Positions 8,877 through 17,811 of a DNA stretch of 64,000 nt are shown here, piece by piece. Below the pieces are notes generated by a model. The model ran no database searches and had not been told where the DNA came from. It saw only the letters and a program-made list of their open reading frames with translations. The DNA comes from [Leptolyngbya] sp. PCC 7376 (lineage in GTDB: Bacteria > Cyanobacteriota > Cyanobacteriia > Cyanobacteriales > MRBY01), in assembly GCF_000316605.1 (NCBI RefSeq), contig NC_019683.1:3208036-3272035 (forward strand), read 5' to 3'. The stretch's first letter is position 1, and every line of letters begins with the position of its first letter. The position numbers were made by a program, and so were the translations under genes.

Positions 8877-10208
8877 TTAGTTCGATGAGCTTGAAGTATT
8901 GCTGACAGAACTGGTTGAGACGATTTCAATGCGGTCAGGATTGCCGAAAAAGTCTTGGGAAATATCGATCAACATGGAAGCGAGAGGCGTTAATTGCCAA
9001 TGTCCATCAAGGCTTTGTAAGAGTTGATCCTGTTGTTTGCGATAGCCACGGATATCCCAGGTGCCATTGTTGATAATGGCAAACCACACATCGCCATGTT
9101 CACTGGTAGGGATCATGCCAGCTAAGGCACTAACTTGGTTGAGGGTTCCGGTTTTTGCGATAATTCCTTTGGGCATTTTGCGGTCAATCATGGTGCCGCG
9201 TTTATCACGTCCAGCAACAGGAAATAAATCAGAAATCGCCAAGGTTTCAGAGTCAATAGACTGGTCAATCGCCTGAAACATCATCACTGCTGCCCTTGGA
9301 GAAATACGATTTTCCACGCCTAAGCCTGATCCATTAATCAGTTGGAGTTCATTTTCAGGAATGCCAAGGTCTTGGGCAACTTGTTTGCCCATTTGTGGGC
9401 CGCCGCCTAAGTTTTGGGCAATCATTTCGGCGATCGCATTATTACTGTAGATATTCATCAGTTTTAAAATTTCTGACAGCACCAAAGATTTATGGATTAA
9501 AATCTTGGTCGCATCACTAGGCAACGACTCTAAACGCTTAACGCCACCGGAAATTGACATCTGAGGTTTTGTTGTCGCAGCTTTCATCGTGCTAAATTGG
9601 CGGCTCACTTCTCCATTCCAGAGACGGTGATCCATTCCCATGCGGAGTGTCTGGGCAGAAACCACTGGATCAATTGCATAGTTCATCGCAAAATTGCCCA
9701 CGACAATTAGATCTCCCTGTACCTGACGAATACCCGCTTTATTCAGTGCATTACCCAGGGCGATCGCCTCTTCCCATACAAAGAGCGGATCACTACCTCC
9801 TTCAATAATCAGATCACCACTCAAAACACCATTATTAATTGATCCTGTGCGATAGATCCCTGTCTCAAACTGATGCGTTAAAGACCATTTATTAATTGCA
9901 GCTAAAGTTGTTGCAACTTTTGTCAAAGATGCCGCAGACAATGCCTCCTTCCCCTGATGTTGCGCTAGAGGTAACCACTGTGACTGAATCCAAATACCTT
10001 GGCGGCTAACCGATTTTCCCTGTTCCCCTAGCTGAGCAACATACCGCTCGACAATTTGTTGAACCGTCGGGTCATCTTGATAACTAAGTTCAAATACCGC
10101 TGTATTTTCCCAAGTCAGCGGACGATACGGAATAATATCTGGCGGCGCGTCTGGCTGTAAAAAATTGGCCATAAAACCAACAAAACCGAGACTGATCGCT
10201 TTAAACAT
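8877..10208 (-). CDS. dacB: D-alanyl-D-alanine carboxypeptidase/endopeptidase (PBP4 type, peptidase S13)
   Basis: 443 residues. The three penicillin-binding motifs are in order: SLTK (in SAASLTKVATTLAA, the nucleophile Ser), SNN (NIYSNNAIAEMIAQ) and KTG (GIIAKTGTLNQVSALAG). The S13 signature LINGSGLGVENRISPRAA is also present. The enzyme trims or cleaves peptidoglycan cross-links in the periplasm. An N-terminal hydrophobic stretch ending near residue 17 can act as a signal peptide. The last ~20 residues are Ser-rich and probably flexible. It is divergent from plsX (150-base gap) and shares the terminator at 8805-8838 with ndhD1. Confidence 0.93.
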   Translation of the reverse strand: MFKAISLGFVGFMANFLQPDAPPDIIPYRPLTWENTAVFELSYQDDPTVQQIVERYVAQLGEQGKSVSRQGIWIQSQWLPLAQHQGKEALSAASLTKVATTLAAINKWSLTHQFETGIYRTGSINNGVLSGDLIIEGGSDPLFVWEEAIALGNALNKAGIRQVQGDLIVVGNFAMNYAIDPVVSAQTLRMGMDHRLWNGEVSRQFSTMKAATTKPQMSISGGVKRLESLPSDATKILIHKSLVLSEILKLMNIYSNNAIAEMIAQNLGGGPQMGKQVAQDLGIPENELQLINGSGLGVENRISPRAAVMMFQAIDQSIDSETLAISDLFPVAGRDKRGTMIDRKMPKGIIAKTGTLNQVSALAGMIPTSEHGDVWFAIINNGTWDIRGYRKQQDQLLQSLDGHWQLTPLASMLIDISQDFFGNPDRIEIVSTSSVSNTSSSSN

Positions 10209-10358
10209 GAGAGATTAATGAACCCTTTTAAAAACACAAAGGAAAGAAAAAATGTGCCATGTGACCTCTGATGGTAACACCGAAAATTCCATCATTGGTA
10301 TCAGAAAGCACGAATCAGCCTTCTGGTAATATGTTGAAGGCATTTATTCCAAATCAAC

Positions 10359-11411
10359 ATGTCATCAACACGCGCAAAAATAGCTATAGACGCCATGGGG
10401 GGAGATTATGCCCCAGAGGAAATTGTTGCTGGAGCAATCCGAGCAGTAGAAGAACTTGACGTTGAGATTTTTCTTGTTGGTGACCCCAAACTTATCCAAG
10501 AAAGTTTAGATCAACACCTCAAAACCCCCTCAGAATTTGTGCATATTGTTGAGGCAGAAGGGGTTGTTGAAATGTGCGAAGAGCCCCTTGTCGCCATCCG
10601 CCGTAAGCCAAAAGCATCCATTAATCTAGCAATGCAGCTTGTGCGCAAGAAAAAAGCGGATGCGGTGGTTTCCGCAGGTCATTCCGGTGCAGCGATGGCT
10701 GCAGCTCTTTTAAAATTAGGCCGTATTAAAGGTATTGACCGTCCTGCCATTGGCGCTGTATTCCCAACTCTTGATCCCGAGCGCTCTGTGATTGTGCTTG
10801 ATGTGGGAGCAAACGTCGATAGTAAGCCCAAATATCTTGAGCAATTTGCTTTGATGGGAACAATTTATAGCAAATATGTGCTCGGCAATAACGAGCCACA
10901 AGTTGGTTTACTTAATATTGGTGAAGAACCTTCAAAAGGTAATGAGCTTGCTCTCAAAACCCATGAACTTCTCATGGGAAATTCGGCGATTCCCTTCAAA
11001 GGAAATGCTGAGGGAAGAGATGTTCTTTCTGGTGAATTTGACGTTGTTGTCTGTGATGGTTTTACCGGCAATATTTTGTTGAAATTTGCAGAATCCGTCG
11101 GCTCAGTGCTTCTCCAAATTCTTAAGGAAGAATTACCTCGTGGTTTACGCGGTAAGGCTGGCGCAATGATCTTAAGGCCTAATCTTAAACGTATTAAGCA
11201 AAGAGTTGATCACGCGGAACACGGCGGCGCGCTGCTATTTGGCGTCGCAGGTGTTTGCATTATTAGCCACGGTAGTTCTAAGGCTCCTTCGATTTTTAAT
11301 GCCATTCGATTAGCAAAAGAAGCGATTGATAATGAAGTCATTCAGCGTATTAAAAGCTATACAGAAGAGCATCAAAAACAGGCTAAGCAGGCTGTGACTA
11401 ACGAAGGATAA
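10359..11411 (+). CDS. plsX: Phosphate acyltransferase PlsX
   Basis: 350 residues, usual length. Begins with the family motif IAIDAMGGDYAPEEIVAGA and contains GHSGAAMAAALLKLGRIKG and the HGGALLFGVAGVCIISHGSS segment. PlsX converts acyl-ACP and phosphate to acyl-phosphate, the first step towards phosphatidic acid in bacteria using PlsX/PlsY. fabH follows 68 bases later on the same strand; plsX-fabH is a widely conserved pair linking phospholipid and fatty-acid synthesis, so the two are probably one transcript. The ATG at 10359 directly precedes the conserved N-terminus. Confidence 0.96.
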   Translation: MSSTRAKIAIDAMGGDYAPEEIVAGAIRAVEELDVEIFLVGDPKLIQESLDQHLKTPSEFVHIVEAEGVVEMCEEPLVAIRRKPKASINLAMQLVRKKKADAVVSAGHSGAAMAAALLKLGRIKGIDRPAIGAVFPTLDPERSVIVLDVGANVDSKPKYLEQFALMGTIYSKYVLGNNEPQVGLLNIGEEPSKGNELALKTHELLMGNSAIPFKGNAEGRDVLSGEFDVVVCDGFTGNILLKFAESVGSVLLQILKEELPRGLRGKAGAMILRPNLKRIKQRVDHAEHGGALLFGVAGVCIISHGSSKAPSIFNAIRLAKEAIDNEVIQRIKSYTEEHQKQAKQAVTNEG

Positions 11412-11479
11412 TTAGAAAAAAAGCATTTAATGAATTACTATCAGATGAATCATCTCCGAGGAAGTAAGGGAGTCGAGCA

Positions 11480-12481
11480 TTGAAATTTGATGGGGCAGGT
11501 ATTGCCATTACGGGGAGTGGGTCAGCTACTCCTCAATCGGTTGTCAAAAATGATGATCTCAGTCAGTTAGTCGAAACCTCGGATGATTGGATTCGGACGC
11601 GCACAGGCATTCGTAATCGACATTTATTGGAAGAAGGTAGTAGCTTAAGTGAACTAGCAGCTACTGCAGCAAAACGGGCGATCGCCTCGGCAAATCTTAA
11701 TCCTGAAGAGATCGATTTGGTGCTTCTTGCCACATCAACTCCGGATGACCTTTTTGGAAGTGCAGCCAAGGTTCAGCATTTAATTGGTGCAAAAAATGCA
11801 GTTGCATTTGATCTAACTGCAGCTTGTTCTGGTTTTGTGTTTGGTTTAGTGACGGCCGCGCAATATCTGCGCACTGGTGCTTTCAAAAATGTTGTTGTGA
11901 TCGGCGCAGATATTTTATCTCGTTGGGTAGATTGGGGTGATCGCACGACCTGTGTTCTCTTTGGTGATGGCGCTGGGGCAGTGGTGTGTCAGCGGAATGA
12001 TGTCGATCAGCTTCTCGGTTTCGAAATGTATAGCGATGGTAGCCAAAACCACTGCTTAAATCTTTCCTATCAAGCAAATCCTAAATATTTAGTACATGAT
12101 GTCACCATCCAGCAAGGGCAATACGAAGCGGTCACAATGAATGGTCGGGAAGTTTACCGTTTTGCTGTGGCCAAAGTGCCGGAAGTTGTTGAAAAAACAT
12201 TGTTCCGAGCTGATTTGGCGACCGATGATATTGACTGGCTAATTTTGCACCAAGCCAATCAAAGAATTATTGATGCCGTTGCAAAGCGTCTAAAACTACC
12301 TCAAGAAAAGGTGATTGCGAATTTACATGAGTATGGCAATACTTCGGCAGCTTCTATTCCCCTTGCTCTAGATGAAGCGATTAAAGCTGGCAAAGTTAAG
12401 GCTGGTCACACGGTTGTGATCTCCGGTTTTGGGGCTGGTTTGTCTTGGGGAGCTGCGGTTTTCCGTTGGGGTAATCCTTAA
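11480..12481 (+). CDS. fabH: Beta-ketoacyl-ACP synthase III (FabH)
   Basis: 333 residues. Catalytic triad motifs are visible: Cys in TAACSGFVFGLVTA, His in ILHQANQRIIDAV and Asn in HEYGNTSAASIPLALDEA. FabH condenses acetyl-CoA with malonyl-ACP to start type II fatty-acid synthesis. The start is a TTG, chosen because a GAGGAAG ribosome site lies 15 to 20 bases upstream and the family's N-terminus (GAGIAITGSGSATP) begins just after it. No ATG in frame is available before the conserved region. It follows plsX and is convergent with ftsI, whose stop lies 26 bases further on. Confidence 0.95.
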   Translation: MKFDGAGIAITGSGSATPQSVVKNDDLSQLVETSDDWIRTRTGIRNRHLLEEGSSLSELAATAAKRAIASANLNPEEIDLVLLATSTPDDLFGSAAKVQHLIGAKNAVAFDLTAACSGFVFGLVTAAQYLRTGAFKNVVVIGADILSRWVDWGDRTTCVLFGDGAGAVVCQRNDVDQLLGFEMYSDGSQNHCLNLSYQANPKYLVHDVTIQQGQYEAVTMNGREVYRFAVAKVPEVVEKTLFRADLATDDIDWLILHQANQRIIDAVAKRLKLPQEKVIANLHEYGNTSAASIPLALDEAIKAGKVKAGHTVVISGFGAGLSWGAAVFRWGNP

Positions 12482-12506
12482 TAACAGTATCGTATGTTTG
12501 TTTCGA

Positions 12507-14426
12507 TCATTCTGGTGTGACAGGTTCCGCGGCCGGGGCGATCGCCTGCTTTGCGATCAGAACTTCGAGCACATCCCGAACAATGGGAGCAGCAACAGTA
12601 CTACCATATGAGTTTTTCGCCATGGGTTCATCAATGATTGCCATGACAACATAGCGTGGTTTCTCGACTGGAAAAATACTGACAAAACTTGTGATTTTTT
12701 TGCCGACCAAATACACACCATTCTTTGCTTTTTGGGCTGTTCCAGTTTTTCCTGCAATACGATAACCATCGATTCGGGAGGCTTTCCCACTACCATCCTC
12801 AACAACTGTTTCCATCATCTCCACAACATCTTTTGCGGCAGCAGCTGAAAAAATCTGAGGCGGTTTTGACGTGACAATTTCTTCCTCTGAGTCATCAGTT
12901 TCAAGGGTTTGCCATTCCCCTTTACTATCCACTAAACCCTGAACAACACGGGGCTCTACTAACTTCCCGCCATTCGCGAGAGCTGCGTGGAGTTGGACTA
13001 ATTTTAAAGGCGTTAATGTGAAACCCTGACCAAAGGAACTAGTGGCGGCTTCAATTTGACCTGCGGTAAATGTCTCACGGTTTTTGATAAAACCATCTGC
13101 TTCACCCGGCAAATCCACACCTGTTCCTTTTTCGATCTTCAATGCCTGTAATTTATCGTAGTAATCCCCAACACTAAGCTTTTGCATTAATTGGATCATG
13201 CCAATATTGCTCGATACGCGCAAAATTTTCGCAGCATCAACATAGCCATAACCACCTCGTTGGTCAAAGTCATGGTTTTTAATTGGCCAAGTATTAATGG
13301 TCATTTGGCCTGCATCATAGACAATGGTGTCAGGTTGGATCACGCCAGCATCAAGGGCGATCGCCACGTTAATTGGCTTAAACGTTGATCCTGGTTCATA
13401 CAAATCCGACACAACCCAATTTTTAAACAGTTCGCTTTGTTCTTCTGGCGAATAGGAAAAATATTCGTTGGGATTGTAAGTGGGTTCTGTCGCAAGGGTC
13501 AGCAAGTCCCCAGAATGCACATCCATCACAATGACAGCACCTCGTTTAGCACCAAAGGCCTTGATTTGCTTTTTGAGAGATTCCCGTGCAACCCGTTGTA
13601 GCGTCAGATCGAGAGTTAGTTTCAGTTGCCAATCATCATATTTGAGAACACCAGCCTCTAAATTTGCAGGTAGTAGAGAACCATTTCCCGAACGGGTGAG
13701 CTGCAAAACAATTGGAGCCCGCTGGATTAATTCCTTTTGCTTAAACTCAACTCCCGTTTGCCCAATGTGGTCAAAATCGACAAACCCAATCACTTCGGCG
13801 GCAACTTCTTTCTGTGGATAAAACCGAGCAAAACGATTAACGAGTTCTACTCCGTCTAACCGCAGATCCCGCACTGTTTTCGCAATATCTTCCTGTAGGT
13901 GGTGAGTGAGGAGAATGCCACTTTCCTTGCTTCGAAGTTTTTGCTCTAGCTCAGTAACATCCTGGTCAGGCAATACTGATGCGAGATGAAATGCAACATA
14001 ACGATAGACATCTTCCGAAGCCCAATCTGGTGTATTTTCTTTGAGCTTGCTGGGTAGCCGAAAGCCGTTGGGATGGATATAGAGGCTATAAACAATTTTG
14101 TCGATCGCCAAAGCATTACCATGACGATCAACAATCGTCCGGCGAGGAATATAAGGACGAAGCGTTACCTGCTGCTGCTCCTCAACCATCCCATTGAGAC
14201 GCTCATAATCAAATACTTGTAAATAGAGTACTCGACCGATTAGACCAGTAATCCCGCAGAAAAAGACAAGCCAAATCAAGATCAACCGTGATCGCAAAGC
14301 ATTAGGTCGATTCATGCGTGCAGACTTCACCTTGTGTCGCCGTGTCATCACTTGCTTACGGCGGTACTGAGAATTAGGAGACTGCGATCGCTTAGACCTT
14401 GGGCGGCGCGTTCGGTTGACGGTCAT
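12507..14426 (-). CDS. ftsI: Septal peptidoglycan transpeptidase FtsI (class B PBP)
   Basis: 639 residues. After a basic N-terminal tail there is one membrane segment (about residues 48-70). Then comes the class B dimerisation domain, and the transpeptidase domain with SxxK (GSTFKPINVAIA), SxN (VSSNIGMIQ) and KTG (IAGKTGTAQKAKNGVY). It cross-links septal peptidoglycan during division. The gene directly upstream on the same strand (14520-15029) has the size and topology of FtsL, which precedes ftsI in many bacteria. The long basic N-terminus (RRPRSKRSQSPNSQYRRKQ) is as in cyanobacterial homologues. The C-terminus is Pro/Glu-rich and convergent with fabH. Confidence 0.93.
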   Translation of the reverse strand: MTVNRTRRPRSKRSQSPNSQYRRKQVMTRRHKVKSARMNRPNALRSRLILIWLVFFCGITGLIGRVLYLQVFDYERLNGMVEEQQQVTLRPYIPRRTIVDRHGNALAIDKIVYSLYIHPNGFRLPSKLKENTPDWASEDVYRYVAFHLASVLPDQDVTELEQKLRSKESGILLTHHLQEDIAKTVRDLRLDGVELVNRFARFYPQKEVAAEVIGFVDFDHIGQTGVEFKQKELIQRAPIVLQLTRSGNGSLLPANLEAGVLKYDDWQLKLTLDLTLQRVARESLKKQIKAFGAKRGAVIVMDVHSGDLLTLATEPTYNPNEYFSYSPEEQSELFKNWVVSDLYEPGSTFKPINVAIALDAGVIQPDTIVYDAGQMTINTWPIKNHDFDQRGGYGYVDAAKILRVSSNIGMIQLMQKLSVGDYYDKLQALKIEKGTGVDLPGEADGFIKNRETFTAGQIEAATSSFGQGFTLTPLKLVQLHAALANGGKLVEPRVVQGLVDSKGEWQTLETDDSEEEIVTSKPPQIFSAAAAKDVVEMMETVVEDGSGKASRIDGYRIAGKTGTAQKAKNGVYLVGKKITSFVSIFPVEKPRYVVMAIIDEPMAKNSYGSTVAAPIVRDVLEVLIAKQAIAPAAEPVTPE

Positions 14427-14519
14427 ATCAACATAAATACTACAAATGTTTCACACAGTAGTGATCTTAGTGCAATACTTCTCTTTCTCGTCAAACTAAT
14501 GTGTAATGCCCTCTCCGAT

Positions 14520-15029
14520 CTAGTAGCCGATGGGTGTCTGATTATCGATAGGTTGAAGAGTTGGCTTTGCTTGGGGGCGAAGTTTCACGGATTGTGGTGC
14601 AGGGACAAAAACGTTATGTTCCGGCTTTGGTGTTACGAGCTCCGTCTCTGGTGTCTCGGACTGCTCAATAAATTGTTGCTTAAGGCTTTCATTATTAGTG
14701 ACAAAGCCTCGTTCATCGTCCTGCAAACGATCCAACTTTGCGTAGGCGTCTCCCCACACTTTTTGGTTATACACAGTGCAGGCATACAATCCTACCGCTG
14801 TACTGATGCTGGCGATCGCCAAAAATTGTGTAAACCGTTGACTCATAGCAAGGAGTTTAAATTGGAGTTTTGGAGCGCGTGCCGGCATCTTGTTTACCGA
14901 CGGAGCAACCTTTAGAGGCGAAACTGGAGCGACAGAAATTGCAGATCTAGAACCTCGATGCACAACCTTACGCTTGCGGGGACGAACCGGAAGCGCGGGG
15001 GTTTGCCAAGGTCGAGGAGCGACTGCCAT
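14520..15029 (-). CDS. FtsL-like bitopic membrane protein upstream of ftsI
   Basis: 169 residues. A ~75-residue basic, Pro-rich cytosolic tail is followed by one membrane segment (FLAIASISTAVGLYACTV, about residues 90-107), then a short polar helical stretch with heptad-like hydrophobics (WGDAYAKLDRLQDDERGFVT), then a Pro-rich periplasmic tail. It lies 93 bases upstream of ftsI on the same strand. In many bacteria the gene at this position is ftsL, which has the same N-in topology and a short coiled coil. Sequence similarity to FtsL cannot be shown by eye, because FtsL diverges fast. The call is by synteny and architecture only. Confidence 0.6.
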   Translation of the reverse strand: MAVAPRPWQTPALPVRPRKRKVVHRGSRSAISVAPVSPLKVAPSVNKMPARAPKLQFKLLAMSQRFTQFLAIASISTAVGLYACTVYNQKVWGDAYAKLDRLQDDERGFVTNNESLKQQFIEQSETPETELVTPKPEHNVFVPAPQSVKLRPQAKPTLQPIDNQTPIGY

Positions 15030-15401
15030 TCTACTATTTTCGACTCCACAGAAAACGGATTGCTACTAAGGGTTATTTTAATCACGTCTTCTGATTTTTT
15101 CGCCTTTTTCTGCACGTTTTCCTCAATTCTCACTTCTTTTTTGCGAATATCAATATTTATGTACTTGTTTTGTCTGCCAAAGAAATTGAGAAATGTATCG
15201 GCATAGTACAAGTATATTGTATTCATTTGATCTTTCCAGCTCTTAACCTAGAACAGGTGTTCTTTGTGTTGGAGTGGGGAAAATCTTCTGTATGAAATTA
15301 TTATTAGCTCAATCTCATTTAATGATGTAGGCGATCACTCAAAATTCATCACCATTCCAACATTAATTGAGCAAATAGAATACAAATGAAACTTCAAAAC
15401 T
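15030..15401. other. 372-base intergenic region between ftsL-like gene and hisB
   Basis: AT-rich. It must hold the promoter of the leftward ftsL-like/ftsI pair, and the region downstream of leftward hisB. A leftward frame spans much of it (to 15226), but it lacks a ribosome site, overlaps the ftsL-like gene and has an unusual composition, so I do not call it. No repeat or RNA recognised. Confidence 0.4.
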
Positions 15402-16010
15402 TTAGAGCATACCTTTAGAGCTTGGAATAGTTGCAGCTCGACGAGGATCAATTTCTAAAGCCATCCGCATTGCCCGTGCAAAAGCTTTAAATGTTGCCTC
15501 GATAATGTGGTGGGAATTGAGGCCATCAAGTTGACGAATATGAATGGTCATTTGGGTATGGTTTACGATCGCGACAAAAAATTCCCGTACAAGCTGAGTA
15601 TCGTAAGTGCCAACCCGCTCTGTTGGGATTTCCAGCCCATAAGTCAAATGAGGGCGACCCGAAAAATCAAGAGCCACTTGCACTAATGCTTCATCGAGGG
15701 GAGCAACAAAATGTCCGAAACGATGGATACCTTTGCGGTCTCCAATCGCTTGGGCGATCGCCTGACCGAGGGTAATCCCCACATCTTCATTTGTATGGTG
15801 ATCGTCAATCTCATAATCCCCTTTCGCATCGATCTCTAGATCCAAGAGACCATGGGAACAGAGCTGGTGCAACATATGGTCGAGAAAAGGCACACCCGTT
15901 TGCACTTTACATATACCAGTACCATCGAGATTAACGCCTACTTTTACATCAGTTTCGCCCGTTACACGAGTGACAAAAGCCGTACGATTGGAATCAGAAG
16001 AAGCAGGCAT
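15402..16010 (-). CDS. hisB: Imidazoleglycerol-phosphate dehydratase (HisB)
   Basis: 202 residues from the chosen ATG. It catalyses dehydration of imidazole glycerol phosphate in histidine synthesis. The di-Mn-binding His motifs are clear: the [18 protein letters not shown] block, the [16 protein letters not shown] block, and the [16 protein letters not shown] block. A TTG 21 bases upstream would add seven residues (MRVVLYI) not typical of the family, so the internal ATG at 16010 is preferred. No other his gene is nearby. The monofunctional form is usual for cyanobacteria. Divergent from the phasin-like gene. Confidence 0.96.
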   Translation of the reverse strand: MPASSDSNRTAFVTRVTGETDVKVGVNLDGTGICKVQTGVPFLDHMLHQLCSHGLLDLEIDAKGDYEIDDHHTNEDVGITLGQAIAQAIGDRKGIHRFGHFVAPLDEALVQVALDFSGRPHLTYGLEIPTERVGTYDTQLVREFFVAIVNHTQMTIHIRQLDGLNSHHIIEATFKAFARAMRMALEIDPRRAATIPSSKGML

Positions 16011-16089
16011 AATATAAAGAACAACCCTCAATTTAGCTAAGCTATTCTAGCTTACGGTTGCAAACTTTTAGGAAGACAACGCTCACATC

Positions 16090-16413
16090 ATGGATAACAA
16101 CAACTGGCTGCAACAGATGGTTATGTTTGGCATTGGCACAACGTCAATTGTTGCCGAAAAAGTCAAAGAAGCCAGCGACCAATGGGTTAAGGATGGCACG
16201 ATTAATCCTGACCAAGCCAAAAATATGATCGATGACATGATGAATCAGCTCAAAATGGAACAGGGCAATGCAGAAGCCTATTTTGAAAGGCAGGTTCGCA
16301 ATGTCCTTCAAGACCTCGGTGTGCCAAATCAAGCCGAAATGAATGAGCTCCGCGGACGCATCGATCGTCTCGAACGACAAGTCAGAGAATTAGAGAATAA
16401 GCAGTGGCGTTAG
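16090..16413 (+). CDS. Phasin-like coiled-coil protein
   Basis: 107 residues. A short hydrophobic/amphipathic helix (LQQMVMFGIGTTSIVAEKV) leads into a long charged helix with a C-terminal heptad region (MNELRGRIDRLERQVRELE). This is the layout of small phasin-superfamily proteins found across cyanobacteria, some of which bind polyhydroxyalkanoate granules. No PHA synthesis gene is in the window, so a PHA role is not supported by context; it may act on another surface or as a structural protein. It precedes the FKBP gene by 60 bases on the same strand and may be co-transcribed. Confidence 0.75.
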   Translation: MDNNNWLQQMVMFGIGTTSIVAEKVKEASDQWVKDGTINPDQAKNMIDDMMNQLKMEQGNAEAYFERQVRNVLQDLGVPNQAEMNELRGRIDRLERQVRELENKQWR

Positions 16414-16473
16414 GTCGTTAATATATATAAGAATTTGAGATTTCAGGAGTATACAAACAAAGTATAAAAATTT

Positions 16474-17031
16474 ATGCGAGAAATCTGGATAAGCTTTGGC
16501 ATCGTCGTGATCTGTAGCGTCATGATCATCACTTCTGCTGTATTTAATATCGGCAGTCAGCCGGCGATCGCCGATGAAATCACCTCCACATCAGAAGTTG
16601 AAGTTGTAAACATTGCGGCAAACCCCACCGAGGAAACAGTAGAAATGGAAAATAAAGAAGAATTAGAAGCTTTGGGCATAGATATCACCGCGATCAAAAC
16701 CACGGACTCTGGCTTGCGTTACACCGAAGACGTTGCTGGCGAAGGTGACTTCCCTATGGAAGGTGAAATGGTGACAGTTCATTACACTGGCAAGCTTCTC
16801 AATGGCAAAGTATTCGATAGCTCCAGACAGCGCAATGAACCCTTTTCTTTCGTGATTGGCGTCGGTCAAGTTATTAAAGGTTGGGATGAAGGTGTAATGG
16901 CCATGAATCCCGGTGCGAAGCGGACACTCATTATTCCCTCTGATCTCGCTTATGGTTCCCGTGGTGCTGGCGGTGTGATTCCTCCCGATGCAACCCTTGT
17001 TTTCGACGTTGAACTCCTCAAGATTCGTTAG
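16474..17031 (+). CDS. FKBP-type peptidyl-prolyl cis-trans isomerase, membrane-anchored or exported
   Basis: 185 residues. An N-terminal hydrophobic segment (about residues 5-25) is a membrane anchor or signal peptide. A ~50-residue acidic linker follows, then a C-terminal FKBP domain with signature residues: VTVHYTGKLLNGKVFDSS, GVGQVIKGWDEGVMAMNPG and IPSDLAYGSRGAGGVIPPDA. FKBPs accelerate X-Pro isomerisation; here the domain would lie in the periplasm or thylakoid lumen. A good terminator follows immediately. Possibly in one transcript with the phasin-like gene. Confidence 0.92.
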   Translation: MREIWISFGIVVICSVMIITSAVFNIGSQPAIADEITSTSEVEVVNIAANPTEETVEMENKEELEALGIDITAIKTTDSGLRYTEDVAGEGDFPMEGEMVTVHYTGKLLNGKVFDSSRQRNEPFSFVIGVGQVIKGWDEGVMAMNPGAKRTLIIPSDLAYGSRGAGGVIPPDATLVFDVELLKIR

Positions 17032-17072
17032 AACCCATAACGGTTGAATGACCATTTAAAAAATAGATATTT

Positions 17073-17112
17073 GGGAGTTCCTGAAATTAATATTTCAGTG
17101 GACTCTTTTTTT
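17073..17112 (+). terminator. Terminator after the FKBP gene
   Basis: GAGTTCCTGAAAT, loop TAAT, ATTTCAGTGGACTC followed by seven T: hairpin with one internal mismatch, 41 bases after the stop codon. Confidence 0.85.
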
Positions 17113-17165
17113 ATGGACTTTGGCTTAAAGGCATTTCGATTGGTTGTCTGACACCACACATCGTC

Positions 17166-17199
17166 AAAAAAAAAGATGGCCAATACAAATTTGTCCATC
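17166..17199 (-). terminator. Terminator after the Rieske gene (leftward operon end)
   Basis: Read on the minus strand: GATGGACAA, loop, TTGGCCATC, then nine T. One mismatch in the stem. It lies 37 bases beyond the stop of the Rieske gene and closes the ResB-CcsA-Rieske set. Confidence 0.85.
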
Positions 17200-17235
17200 A
17201 TTGAAAACTATTCAATTGTTTAAGGTCTCAGGCAA

Positions 17236-17718
17236 TTAAGCGACTTTGACATAAACTAGCTCTTCTTCAATCATTGCGGTGAATGTACCCAGCTCTTTTG
17301 AAGCAGGGCCAGAGAGCACTTCGCCACTTTCGCTAAATTTAGAGCCGTGACAAGGACAATCAAAGGATTCGCCAGCCCATGCAACAGTACAGCCTTGGTG
17401 TGTACAGAATGCATTAACAGCAATCAAAGCATCGGAAGCAGCGGGATCACGGATCACCGCAACTTGTTCGCCATTGAAGTTTTTGTTAGAAATAGACCCT
17501 TCTTCATCTAACTGCTCAACAGTACCGATCGCCGCAAAACCATCTTCGCGGGGAGTGGTATCAATCTCGACTTTTTCGCCCTCAGGGCTTTTTTCAGTTT
17601 GAGCCGCAGGGGCTGTGCTTTCTGTTTCACCACCATCAGAACAGGCGGCAATCGCCACAGGTAGAGAAGTTGCAATTGCGCCGAGTCCGACCCAGCTTAA
17701 AAATTCACGTCTTTTCAT
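17236..17718 (-). CDS. Rieske [2Fe-2S] protein, Tat-type/lipoprotein export signal
   Basis: 160 residues. The N-terminus MKRREFLSWVGLGAIATS resembles a twin-arginine signal, and it ends in a lipobox-like AIAAC (Cys ~26), so the protein is probably exported folded and may be lipid-anchored. A ~45-residue acidic/Ala/Pro linker follows. The Rieske fold has both cluster loops, CTHQGC and CPCHGS, with the disulfide Cys pair. It resembles small PetC3-like Rieske proteins more than the b6f subunit PetC. It is last in a leftward set after the ResB-like and CcsA-like genes (93-base gap), next to the multihaem cytochromes, so it may donate or accept electrons in that module (inference). A terminator follows. 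Confidence 0.9.
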   Translation of the reverse strand: MKRREFLSWVGLGAIATSLPVAIAACSDGGETESTAPAAQTEKSPEGEKVEIDTTPREDGFAAIGTVEQLDEEGSISNKNFNGEQVAVIRDPAASDALIAVNAFCTHQGCTVAWAGESFDCPCHGSKFSESGEVLSGPASKELGTFTAMIEEELVYVKVA

Positions 17719-17811
17719 GGTGTCTTTTCCTCAAGATTTGCAAATCTAAGATTAAAAAGGAGCACAGTCTTGCACCCCAATTCCAAAATTTGGTTTGTTG
17801 TCGTAGGTGAC

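Noticed and set aside
14912-15226. Leftward 104-codon open frame overlapping the ftsL-like gene
   Set aside because: No ribosome site, overlaps a better-supported gene in another frame, AT-biased residue composition rich in Lys and Asn.
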